A DNA stretch of 8,083 bases from an uncultured Eubacterium sp. (GTDB lineage Bacteria > Bacillota > Clostridia > Lachnospirales > Lachnospiraceae): positions 1 to 8,083 of the forward strand of contig CAUCXT010000070.1 in the NCBI GenBank assembly GCA_958446835.1, written 5' to 3'. Below the pieces are notes generated by a model. The model ran no database searches. It had not been told where the DNA came from and saw only the letters and a list, made by a program, of their open reading frames with translations. Positions within the stretch are counted from its first letter, which is position 1. Each line of letters begins with the position of its first letter. Of the stretch, positions 1-5,919 are shown in pieces. The translations under genes were made by a program, and so were the position numbers.

Positions 1-1329
1 AATCAGAGAGGAACAAGACCGTACTATTTTGATGAGGAGCACCCTGAGGTTGTGAAGAAGGGACATGAGAATGAGCTTCGCCATTTTTACCATCAGGCAC
101 ACCTGCCTGTCCGCGAGCAGGATGAGGCGTTCGGACATTCGGTGCGCGCAGTATATTTGTACTCAGGAATGGCTGATGTCGCGAGAGTGGATGATGATGA
201 CGCGCTCTATGAGGCGTGCCTTAAGCTGTGGAACAATGTCACACAGAAGAAAATGTATGTGACAGGAGGTATCGGCGCGACGCATTTAGGTGAGGCATTT
301 TCATTTAACTATGACCTGCCTAACGATACGGCTTACTCTGAGACCTGTGCAGCTATCGGTCTTGTGTTCTTTGCCAGAAGAATGCTTGAGCTAAAGCCGG
401 ACAGAAGATTTTCGGATGTTATGGAAAGGGCACTTTACAACACTGTGCTTGCGGGAATGGCGGCGGACGGAAAGAGCTTTTTCTATGTAAATCCACTGGA
501 GGTGTACCCGAAGGCTTGCCACGAGGATGCCAGAAAGTTCCATGTAAAGCCAATCCGCCAGAAATGGTTCGGCTGTGCATGCTGCCCTCCTAACATTGCG
601 AGGCTTTTAAGCTCACTTGCCATGTATGCCTATACGGAGAATGAGGATACACTTTTTGCACACCTTTTCGTAGGAGGAAGGGTGAAAAAAGATGTCAATG
701 GAAAAGAGCTGAGATTTGAAGTCGCCACCGATATGCCATGGCAGGGCACCACGGTATACTCATGCACCAATGAACAGAGTGTACATGGGATCCTTGCAAT
801 CCGCATACCGGAGTGGAGCAGAAGCCTCAAGGTGAGCGGTGTCACCGGAGAGCTTGATGAGAACAGTGCACAGCTTAAGGACGGATATTTATATATAACA
901 CATGACTGGAAGAAGGGGGATTCCGTAAAGCTTGAACTCTCAATGGAGCCAGAGTTTATTGCTGCCAACAACGAGGTACGCGAGGATATAAATAAGACAG
1001 CACTCCGCCGCGGACCGTTTATATACTGCCTTGAGGAGGCAGACAACGGAACAGCTCTTCATACACTTAGCGTGTGTGCGGCGGCAAAGCCTGCGCCGAT
1101 TATGCTTAATATTGCAGGTACGGACGTGGTTGCGCTGCAGATTGCCGGAAAGAAGCTGATTAACGTCTGCGATTCTCCAAGCGGTGACGTAGAAAAATCA
1201 AATGAGCCGTTATATACCACGCTTAGGAAGCCTGAGTATAAGGATGTGAAATTGACGTATGTTCCGTACTATGCATGGAACAACCGCGGTGAGGGCGAGA
1301 TGAGTGTGTGGGTAAACTACATATTATAA
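1..1329 (+). CDS. GH127 beta-L-arabinofuranosidase (DUF1680), 5' partial
   Basis: The frame is open from base 1 (NQRGTRPYYFDEEHP...), so the true start lies upstream; the GTG at 52 is internal. 442 residues are visible. By my recollection of the Bifidobacterium enzyme HypBA1 (658 aa), roughly 225 N-terminal residues are missing. The catalytic Zn/Cys machinery is present: the acid/base-type Glu in GEAF (292-294), Glu and Cys of SETC (340-342 and 346-348), and the Cys pair in CACCPPN (580-585). These match HypBA1 Glu322, Glu338, Cys340, Cys417 (nucleophile) and Cys418, with Glu-Glu spacing of 16 as in HypBA1. The C-terminus (PYYAWNNRGEGEMSVWV) is also typical of the family. Members release L-arabinofuranose from beta-linked arabino-oligosaccharides, usually in the cytoplasm; a signal peptide cannot be judged because the N-terminus is absent. 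Exact linkage specificity (GH127 versus related GH146) is not certain. The gene ends at its own terminator, so it is the last gene of an upstream operon. Confidence 0.93.
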   Translation, partial: NQRGTRPYYFDEEHPEVVKKGHENELRHFYHQAHLPVREQDEAFGHSVRAVYLYSGMADVARVDDDDALYEACLKLWNNVTQKKMYVTGGIGATHLGEAFSFNYDLPNDTAYSETCAAIGLVFFARRMLELKPDRRFSDVMERALYNTVLAGMAADGKSFFYVNPLEVYPKACHEDARKFHVKPIRQKWFGCACCPPNIARLLSSLAMYAYTENEDTLFAHLFVGGRVKKDVNGKELRFEVATDMPWQGTTVYSCTNEQSVHGILAIRIPEWSRSLKVSGVTGELDENSAQLKDGYLYITHDWKKGDSVKLELSMEPEFIAANNEVREDINKTALRRGPFIYCLEEADNGTALHTLSVCAAAKPAPIMLNIAGTDVVALQIAGKKLINVCDSPSGDVEKSNEPLYTTLRKPEYKDVKLTYVPYYAWNNRGEGEMSVWVNYIL

Positions 1330-1348
1330 TCATGTACATTGTGATGAG

Positions 1349-1385
1349 GCGGTATGCGGCTATTGGGCTGCATGCCGCTTTTTTT
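1349..1385 (+). terminator. Rho-independent terminator after the GH127 gene
   Basis: GCGGTATGC (1349-1357) pairs with GCATGCCGC (1370-1378), with one G-T wobble. The stem extends inward through GGC/GCT to about 12 bp, leaving a 6-base loop (1361-1366). Seven T follow directly (1379-1385). It begins 20 bases after the GH127 stop codon and separates that gene from the sensor-cyclase/GH43 operon. Confidence 0.9.
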
Positions 1386-1502
1386 CATGCAGTTGAGGAA
1401 TAATACTGTAAAACCGCAATTTCTACCCACTGATTAGCAATATATTGTTAGTAAACGATTCGACAATAATATAAAATATATTTTAATAGATAGGTTTGAT
1501 AT

Positions 1503-1532
1503 GTGAATTTACAGGAGTGGATATATTATAAT
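1503..1532 (+). promoter_or_regulatory. Candidate promoter of the sensor-cyclase/GH43 operon
   Basis: A perfect -10 hexamer TATAAT lies at 1527-1532. The -35 is weak (GTGAAT at 1503-1508, 18-base spacer). Transcription would start near 1539, so the ATG at 1538 could not be used and the start at 1589 is favoured. A second candidate lies upstream: TTGTTA (1445-1450), 16 bases, TAATAT (1467-1472), followed by a perfect 14-bp AT palindrome (1472-1485) that could be an operator. The rest of 1386-1500 is AT-rich and shows no gene. I saw no cyclic-di-GMP riboswitch signature. Confidence 0.45.
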
Positions 1533-1539
1533 CGTGGAT

Positions 1540-1570
1540 GGTGGTTCGCCCATGGACGGACAGAACCGCC
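1540..1570 (+). other. Leader stem-loop upstream of the sensor-cyclase start
   Basis: GGTGGTTC (1540-1547) pairs with GAACCGCC (1563-1570): 8 bp including one G-T wobble, around a 15-base loop containing CCATGG. If the TATAAT at 1527 is used, this hairpin is at the very 5' end of the mRNA, 18 bases before the ATG at 1589. It could stabilise the transcript, or act as an inverted-repeat operator. The pairing is seen in the sequence; any role is inference. Confidence 0.4.
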
Positions 1571-1588
1571 AAAGAAATGGGGATTAGC

Positions 1589-3520
1589 ATGGGTAAAAGG
1601 ATTGCTGTTTTTTCTACGGCGTGGAATGCAGAGCTCATCGGAGGGATTCTGCGTGGGATGAGCAGGCGGGCAAGGGAAACAGGCAACAGTCTCTATATCT
1701 TTAACACCTATGGAGGCTTTCATGGTGAGAAGGAATATAATGACTGTGAATACAATATCTTCGAGCTTGCTTTAAAGTCCGACTTTGACGGTGCCGTCAT
1801 TATTTCCAACAATATTGCCTCAAGGGACAGGGGTGTAAGGCTTGCAGCCCGGCTCAGGCAAAGAAATATACCATGTATCAGCGTGGAACAGGAAGTAGAT
1901 GGCGCGTGTATGGTGGGGACGGACAATTATGCGGCTATGTCGGAGGTGGTTGAACACCTTATAGAGGTTCATAAGTGCAGGATTTTTAACTATATCGGAG
2001 GTCCGGCAACAAATATTGAGGCAATGCAGCGCAGGCAGGCTTTCTGTGATACCCTCAGGCGGCACGGAATAGAGCCTGAGGCAAGGAGAATGGGAGATTA
2101 TTCGTTCAGTGAGTCCGACGGTGAGAAGGCATTCAATGATTTTGCAAAAAATGGATGCCTGCTTGCCGACGCGGTTGTATGTGCCAATGATATGATGGCA
2201 ATAGGCTTTATAAGCAAGTTAGAACAGTGCGGCTATAAAGTGCCTGAGGACATGAAGGTTACAGGCTTTGACAATACACTGAGGGCACAGAGTAATATTC
2301 CCGGACTTGCAAGCATTAAGCGCTGTGATGAAGAACTTGGCAGAAGGTGTGTTGACAGAATGATCGGTATGATGGCTGGTGAGACATATCCTAAAAATGA
2401 GTACAGTGCATACGAATATATGCCGAATGAGAGCTGTGGCTGTGTACCGTACGGAGCGGCAGAAAGGCACAGAAAAAAAGAGATATTTGATATTCTGTAC
2501 ACGAATGAGGAGATAAGACGCAAGATTAATTATATGCAGACGCGGCTTATGACGGCACCATCTCTTGAAGAGTTTGCAGTGAAGCTGTGGTGGGAGCTTG
2601 ATAATTTTAAGCTTGATAATTTCTGTCTGTTCATAGACGAAAGTCAATATAAAGAAAATGATGTGGAGCCACCATACGAAATGCCGGACAAAAATGTTGC
2701 TGATGATGTGTTGAAACCACATTCTTTGGAATATCCTGAAAATATGATGCTTTTGCTCAATAAAAAAAGCGCGGACAACAGACCTGTTTCATTTGTAACA
2801 TCAAGGCTTATACCCGATGGCTTTATTGATGAAAAAGAGGAATCGCATACTATAGTGTTTATGCCGCTTCATCATAATGGACGCCAGTTCGGGTACTGCG
2901 TGATGGAGAACGGAATTGAATATATTGAGAACGGAAGCCTGTATTACTGGCTCAGCGTGCTGAATACTGCGCTTGAGACAATCAGGCAGAGTATCTGTAT
3001 CCGTGAGCTCAATAAGAAGCTTGAGCACCTCTACATGTACGATGTGATGACGGGAATTTACAACCGCTTTGCGCTTCAGCATGTAGGGGCGGTATTGTTT
3101 GAGAGAAACCGCAGGGAGGGTAAGCACACTCTGTTCCTGTTTGCGGATATGGACGGACTTAAGAAGATAAATGATACCTACGGTCATGAGGCTGGGGATG
3201 CTGCTATCAAAGCGATGGCACTAATATTAAATGACGTGAAGCCTGATAGTTCGGTTTTCTGTCTCAGATATGGTGGTGATGAATTTCTGCTTATGGGGAG
3301 CTGTGATAATGAGGATGAGGCAGCAAATATTCAGAAACAGATAGAGAAAAAGATAGAGGCTTACAACAGCTCAGGCATGCTTCCGGCGGAATTGTCGGCG
3401 AGCATTGGGCATATCGTTTCATCGCCGGATGAACCGGAACTTGGGATGGAGGATTATATCAGGACGGCGGATAAGATGATGTATAGGATTAAGCAGGAAA
3501 GAAAAAGAGATAGGAGATAG
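1589..3520 (+). CDS. Cytosolic LacI-type sugar-binding domain fused to GGDEF diguanylate cyclase
   Basis: 643 residues from the ATG at 1589, chosen because of GGGGA 5 bases upstream and a TATAAT that would exclude the in-frame ATG at 1538. Residues about 3-280 form a periplasmic-binding-protein/LacI-type sugar domain: RIAVFSTAWN, GTDNYAAM, a VVCANDMMAIGF segment and VPEDMKVTGFDN. It ends at an ESCGC motif (281-285). There is no helix-turn-helix before it, no signal peptide and no membrane segment. Residues about 286-470 are a middle region I cannot assign, possibly GAF-like, ending in a helical linker. From about 482 comes a GGDEF domain: YDVMTGIYNR, the metal-site FADMDGLKKIND, GHEAGD, and an intact GGDEF at 562-566 (bases 3272-3286), so it should make cyclic-di-GMP from GTP. 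The inhibitory RxxD site is absent: DSSV occupies the four positions where RxxD would sit. The next gene, a GH43 glycosidase, starts 4 bases after the stop codon, so the ligand is probably a pentose or oligosaccharide from arabinoxylan or arabinan. Confidence 0.9.
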   Translation: MGKRIAVFSTAWNAELIGGILRGMSRRARETGNSLYIFNTYGGFHGEKEYNDCEYNIFELALKSDFDGAVIISNNIASRDRGVRLAARLRQRNIPCISVEQEVDGACMVGTDNYAAMSEVVEHLIEVHKCRIFNYIGGPATNIEAMQRRQAFCDTLRRHGIEPEARRMGDYSFSESDGEKAFNDFAKNGCLLADAVVCANDMMAIGFISKLEQCGYKVPEDMKVTGFDNTLRAQSNIPGLASIKRCDEELGRRCVDRMIGMMAGETYPKNEYSAYEYMPNESCGCVPYGAAERHRKKEIFDILYTNEEIRRKINYMQTRLMTAPSLEEFAVKLWWELDNFKLDNFCLFIDESQYKENDVEPPYEMPDKNVADDVLKPHSLEYPENMMLLLNKKSADNRPVSFVTSRLIPDGFIDEKEESHTIVFMPLHHNGRQFGYCVMENGIEYIENGSLYYWLSVLNTALETIRQSICIRELNKKLEHLYMYDVMTGIYNRFALQHVGAVLFERNRREGKHTLFLFADMDGLKKINDTYGHEAGDAAIKAMALILNDVKPDSSVFCLRYGGDEFLLMGSCDNEDEAANIQKQIEKKIEAYNSSGMLPAELSASIGHIVSSPDEPELGMEDYIRTADKMMYRIKQERKRDRR

Positions 3521-3524
3521 TTAA

Positions 3525-4922
3525 ATGAAAAAACAAGCTTTTAATCCATATCTGCCATCATGGGAATATATTCCTGACGGAGAACCATATGTGTTTGGCG
3601 GCAGGGTATATATATATGGTTCACATGACATGTATAACGGACATGTATTTTGTCTTGGAGATTATGTATGCTGGTCTGCACCAGTAGATAATCTTGGAGA
3701 CTGGCATTATGAAGGAGTTATTTACCGGAAAACACAGGATCCGCTCAACTCCGATGGGAGAATGTGTCTGTATGCGCCTGATGTGACAATAGGACCGGAT
3801 GGTCGATACTATCTGTATTATGTGCTTGATAAGGTATCGGTCGTTTCTGTAGCAGTGGCAGACAGACCACAGGGACCATACGCTTTTTACGGCTATGTCA
3901 GGGATAAGGATGGACGAAGAATTGGAGAAAGACCAGGTGATGAGCCGCAGTTTGATCCGGGAGTGCTCACGGAGGGTGACAAGACATATCTTTACACAGG
4001 ATTTTGCAACGGCAATGATAAATCGCGTCACGGCTCTATGGGAATGGTACTTGACAAGGATATGCTCACAGTAATAACAGAACCTGTGTTTGTAGTACCG
4101 AGTGGTTCATACAGCGATGGCACAGGCTTTGAAGGGCATGAGTTTTTTGAAGCCTCATCAATAAGAAAAAAAGGCAGTCTATATTATTTTATATATTCTT
4201 CGGTTGTAATGCATGAATTGTGCTATGCGGTGAGCGATAATCCGTTGTCAGGTTTCAGATACGGAGGGGTGATTGTAAGCAACTGTGACATTGGTATTGA
4301 TTCATATAAGCCTGCAGCTAAGCCGGCAGCATTCGGAGCAAATAATCACGGCAGCATTGTAGAGATAGAAGGTGAGTGGTATATATTCTATCACAGGCAT
4401 ACTAACAATACATGGTATTCAAGGCAGGGCTGTGCAGAGAAGCTAAGCTTTGATGGTGACAAGATAATTCAGGCAGAGATGACCTCATGCGGTCTTAACG
4501 ATGGACCATTAAAGGGGGAGGGAGAGTATCCCTCATTTATTGCATGCAATATTTTTACAAACGATGAGCAGATGTATGTAGGAGGAGCTGGACATCCATA
4601 TATTATGCAGGATGGCCGTGATGGAGATATTGAGCCGGCATATATTACAAACCTATGTGATGGTTCGGTTATCGGCTTCAAGTATTTTGACTGTAAGGGT
4701 CTTACCGCATTTGGAATTAAGACCAGAGGCTATGCTCATGGAAATGTTAAAATAAAGACTACATGGGATGGGGATGTGCTTTCAAGTATTCCAATCGATA
4801 ATGCGAATATATGGGAGTATAACGAGATAAAAATTACGATACCCGATGGTGTACATTCGATATATCTGGAATATTCAGGTACAGGAGCAGCAGATTTGAA
4901 GTCATTTACTTTTGTGTGCTGA
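3525..4922 (+). CDS. GH43 family glycosidase (beta-xylosidase / alpha-L-arabinofuranosidase type) with CBM6-like tail
   Basis: 465 residues. The start is fixed by AGGAG (3512-3516) 8 bases before the ATG, and the gap to the preceding stop codon is only 4 bases, so the two genes are translated from one mRNA. The N-terminal five-bladed beta-propeller spans about 1-330. Its expected acidic triad is visible: general base Asp18 in YIPDGEP, the pKa-modulating Asp86 in LYAPDVT, and general acid Glu209 in FFEASSI. Residues about 340-465 look like a beta-sandwich of CBM6 type, ending DLKSFTFVC. There is no signal peptide, so it acts in the cytoplasm on imported oligosaccharides. Family members remove xylose or arabinofuranose from xylo- and arabino-oligosaccharides; the sequence alone does not tell which, and I do not assign a subfamily. 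With the GH127 enzyme upstream, arabinoxylan or arabinan side chains are the natural substrate class. A hairpin terminator follows 16 bases after the stop. Confidence 0.92.
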   Translation: MKKQAFNPYLPSWEYIPDGEPYVFGGRVYIYGSHDMYNGHVFCLGDYVCWSAPVDNLGDWHYEGVIYRKTQDPLNSDGRMCLYAPDVTIGPDGRYYLYYVLDKVSVVSVAVADRPQGPYAFYGYVRDKDGRRIGERPGDEPQFDPGVLTEGDKTYLYTGFCNGNDKSRHGSMGMVLDKDMLTVITEPVFVVPSGSYSDGTGFEGHEFFEASSIRKKGSLYYFIYSSVVMHELCYAVSDNPLSGFRYGGVIVSNCDIGIDSYKPAAKPAAFGANNHGSIVEIEGEWYIFYHRHTNNTWYSRQGCAEKLSFDGDKIIQAEMTSCGLNDGPLKGEGEYPSFIACNIFTNDEQMYVGGAGHPYIMQDGRDGDIEPAYITNLCDGSVIGFKYFDCKGLTAFGIKTRGYAHGNVKIKTTWDGDVLSSIPIDNANIWEYNEIKITIPDGVHSIYLEYSGTGAADLKSFTFVC

Positions 4923-4938
4923 TACGGAAATATAAGAT

Positions 4939-4986
4939 AACAGGGATGTATGAATCTTCAATAGTGAGGATTCATACATCCCTGTT
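4939..4986. terminator. Bidirectional intrinsic terminator between convergent genes
   Basis: A very long hairpin: bases 4939-4956 pair without mismatch with 4969-4986, and the stem continues inward (one G-T wobble) to a 4-base loop at 4961-4964, over 20 bp in all. The plus-strand T run is short (TTTAATATT) and the minus-strand one is broken (TTATCTT). The stem strength and its place between the GH43 stop (4922) and the convergent small gene's stop (5019) suggest it serves both strands. Confidence 0.8.
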
Positions 4987-5018
4987 TAATATTAAGGCTG
5001 GTGCAGAAACATCCGAAG

Positions 5019-5249
5019 CTATTTTACTGTATCCTTTACATCCGAAAACAACTGCATATCCTCAGGAGTGAGCCTGACATTTGTGGAAAAACTGCGTCCA
5101 TCTGCGGTTGTAATATTAACCTCTATAATTGTACCTTCCTTTATGACATCGCTTCCAGATACTGCGCGAAGGAACATCGGAAACTTCGGATGGGCTGCCG
5201 TGAAACGGTCCCATGATGATTTTAACTGGAATAATTTGGCTGGATTCAT
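5019..5249 (-). CDS. Small conserved-looking protein of unknown function
   Basis: 76 residues, start MNPAKLFQLKSSW. A strong ribosome binding site, AAGGAGA (complement of 5256-5262), sits 6 bases before the ATG. That, an extended -10 upstream and a terminator downstream mark this as a real gene. The protein is soluble, with no signal peptide or membrane segment. Residues 1-28 look helical (SSWDRFTAAHPKFPMFLRAV). The middle predicts two strands (GTIIEVNITTADGRSFSTNVRLT), and the C-terminus (PEDMQLFSDVKDTVK) is a short helix beginning at a Pro-Glu-Asp cap. I do not recognise a named family; it resembles small proteins found widely in Clostridia, but that is from memory. The overlapping plus-strand frames at 5001-5216 and 5068-5268 have no ribosome binding site and are rejected. 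No functional link to the glycan genes is evident. Confidence 0.8.
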   Translation of the reverse strand: MNPAKLFQLKSSWDRFTAAHPKFPMFLRAVSGSDVIKEGTIIEVNITTADGRSFSTNVRLTPEDMQLFSDVKDTVK

Positions 5250-5324
5250 TTTTTATCTCCTTAAATGACTATTGATATATTGTGTATTATTGCAGGGGGC
5301 AGAATGTGTAACCGGTTATTTTGC

Positions 5325-5333
5325 ATTATATCA
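5325..5333 (-). promoter_or_regulatory. Extended -10 promoter of the small minus-strand gene
   Basis: Read on the minus strand this is TGATATAAT, a perfect extended -10 (TGnTATAAT). No good -35 is present at the usual distance, as expected for extended -10 promoters. A start near 5318 would give a leader of about 70 bases before the ATG at 5249. Confidence 0.55.
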
Positions 5334-5395
5334 GTGTCAATTAGAAACACCTCTTTAGCAGCGCCTCTTAAAATACATTTTTAATATATACTATG

Positions 5396-5424
5396 TTGGC
5401 ATAAAATAATTTATCGTATATAAT
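5396..5424 (+). promoter_or_regulatory. Near-consensus sigma-A promoter with no adjacent gene
   Basis: TTGGCA (5396-5401), exactly 17 bases, TATAAT (5419-5424): one mismatch to the full consensus at ideal spacing, in AT-rich DNA. Transcription would start near 5431. The next plus-strand gene begins about 520 bases on, beyond the 304-bp inverted-repeat element. It may drive the radical SAM gene through a long leader (about 210 bases without the element and one copy of its flanking repeat), or an unannotated small RNA. Confidence 0.6.
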
Positions 5425-5436
5425 TATTAAAAAATG

Positions 5437-5530
5437 TGTGTTGATGTTTTAGCATTGTACAACATGCAACACAGTATTACCTGCAAAAAATGGCATTGAT
5501 AAAATATACAGAATTATGTTGGAAAACATA
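5437..5530 (+). ncRNA. Possible structured leader or small RNA (two hairpins)
   Basis: Two hairpins follow the strong promoter. The first (5437-5473) has 12 bp: GTGTTG/CAACAC and ATGTT/AACAT with a single bulged G (5466) and a 12-base loop, starting about 6 bases after the predicted transcription start. The second (5515-5530) is TATGTT/AACATA closed by a GGAA (GNRA) tetraloop. No T run follows either, so the 3' end is unclear. A 21-codon frame from 5434 lacks a ribosome binding site. I do not recognise a known riboswitch or RNA family. The remainder, 5531-5581, shows nothing I can name. Confidence 0.3.
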
Positions 5531-5581
5531 TTCCGATATAGTAGAATGATTTTATCATAGAAGCAGAAAATGGTCAAATTA

Positions 5582-5604
5582 AGAATATATAAAAAATGAA
5601 ATGG
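5582..5604 (+). repeat. Left copy of a 23-bp A-rich direct repeat
   Basis: AGAATATATAAAAAA then T then GAAATGG. It matches 5920-5942 at 22 of 23 positions, the only difference being T5597 versus G5935. The right copy supplies the purine-rich leader of the radical SAM gene; the left copy lies just outside the inverted-repeat element. Removing the element and one ATGGTAT would leave the two copies nearly adjacent. Confidence 0.75.
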
Positions 5605-5607
5605 TAT
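5601..5607 (+). repeat. Left target-site duplication (ATGGTAT)
   Basis: This 7-bp direct repeat abuts the left terminal inverted repeat and is identical to 5912-5918 at the right end. The match can be read as 9 bp (ATGGTATGA) if two bases overlap the left inverted repeat, so the exact boundary is uncertain by about two bases. Confidence 0.65.
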
Positions 5608-5737
5608 GATGTTGAGGTCAAAACATGGTAATTTAATACACGAGTGTATAACGTATTATATTTATGCATATCAGCTCCGTTGCCCGAAGCAAGATGTTCT
5701 AAGAACTCTGATAAAGGTGTTCTATACGTTCGCCACC

Positions 5738-5770
5738 GAAGCCGGCATACATCCCTGTATGCATTGCTTC
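5738..5770. repeat. Apical hairpin 1 of the inverted-repeat element
   Basis: Outer stem GAAGC/GCTTC (5738-5742 with 5766-5770), a small interior loop (CG opposite ATT), then inner stem GCATACA/TGTATGC (5745-5751 with 5756-5762) around a TCCC loop. The pairing is seen directly. Confidence 0.7.
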
Positions 5771-5771
5771 T

Positions 5772-5793
5772 AAAGCAGCCTCCGTGCTGCTTT
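5772..5793. repeat. Apical hairpin 2 of the inverted-repeat element
   Basis: AAAGCAGC (5772-5779) pairs perfectly with GCTGCTTT (5786-5793) around a 6-base loop. With hairpin 1 it turns the element's single-stranded form into a three-way or cloverleaf-like fold. One further T follows, too little to call a terminator. Confidence 0.65.
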
Positions 5794-5911
5794 TGGCTAG
5801 GGACTTAGCAGAGTTCTAAGAACATCTAAGCTTCTCCCAAAAGTCGTGATATGCATAAATATAATACGTTATACACACTAAGTTTATAGCACATGTTTTG
5901 ACCCCAACATC

Positions 5912-5918
5912 ATGGTAT
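5912..5918 (+). repeat. Right target-site duplication (ATGGTAT)
   Basis: Identical to 5601-5607 and directly adjacent to the right terminal inverted repeat ending CCCCAACATC. Confidence 0.65.
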
Positions 5919-5919
5919 G

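Larger units (their letters stand above)
5608..5911. mobile_element. 304-bp MITE-like inverted-repeat element without coding capacity
   Basis: Nearly the whole element is a set of nested inverted repeats. Terminal repeats 5608-5627 and 5892-5911 (GATGTTGAGGTCAAAACATG) match at 19 of 20 positions. A second pair, 5644-5673 with 5847-5876, is a perfect 30-bp match. A third pair, 5692-5710 with 5809-5827, matches at 18 of 19, its mismatch being the centre of an internal palindrome (GTTCTAAGAAC). A short GAAGC/GCTTC pair lies between the second and third. The apex holds two hairpins (5738-5770 and 5772-5793). ATGGTAT flanks both ends as a direct repeat. No frame of useful length exists inside. These are the features of a miniature, non-autonomous insertion mobilised by a transposase encoded elsewhere. 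I cannot assign an insertion-sequence family. A structured non-coding RNA gene is the main alternative; the flanking direct repeat favours insertion. Confidence 0.7.

Noticed and set aside
52..1329. GTG at 52 as the start of the GH127 gene
   Set aside because: The frame is open back to base 1 with family-typical residues (RPYYFDEEHPEVVKKGHENELRHFYHQAH), so the GTG is an internal Val codon.
1386..1530. Cyclic-di-GMP riboswitch ahead of the GGDEF gene
   Set aside because: The region is AT-rich and lacks the conserved GEMM core and tetraloop-receptor elements; only promoter-like boxes and a short palindrome are visible.
1538..1588. ATG at 1538 as the start of the sensor cyclase
   Set aside because: The nearest AGGAG is about 20 bases away, the extra 17 residues do not fit the domain, and a TATAAT and a leader hairpin occupy this stretch. 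It is kept as a less likely alternative.
5001..5268. Plus-strand frames at 5001-5216 and 5068-5268
   Set aside because: They overlap the minus-strand gene that has a strong ribosome binding site and promoter; the plus-strand frames have neither.
5434..5499. 21-codon frame (MCVDVLALYNMQ...) just after the strong promoter
   Set aside because: There is no ribosome binding site, it would start within a few bases of the predicted transcript end, and much of it lies in a hairpin.
5772..5794. Apical hairpin 2 as a Rho-independent terminator
   Set aside because: The T run is only four bases, three of which are in the stem, and a G-rich stretch follows.
5608..5911. CRISPR array or insertion-sequence gene in the repeat-rich gap
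   Set aside because: The repeats are nested and inverted rather than direct and evenly spaced, and no transposase-like frame is present.
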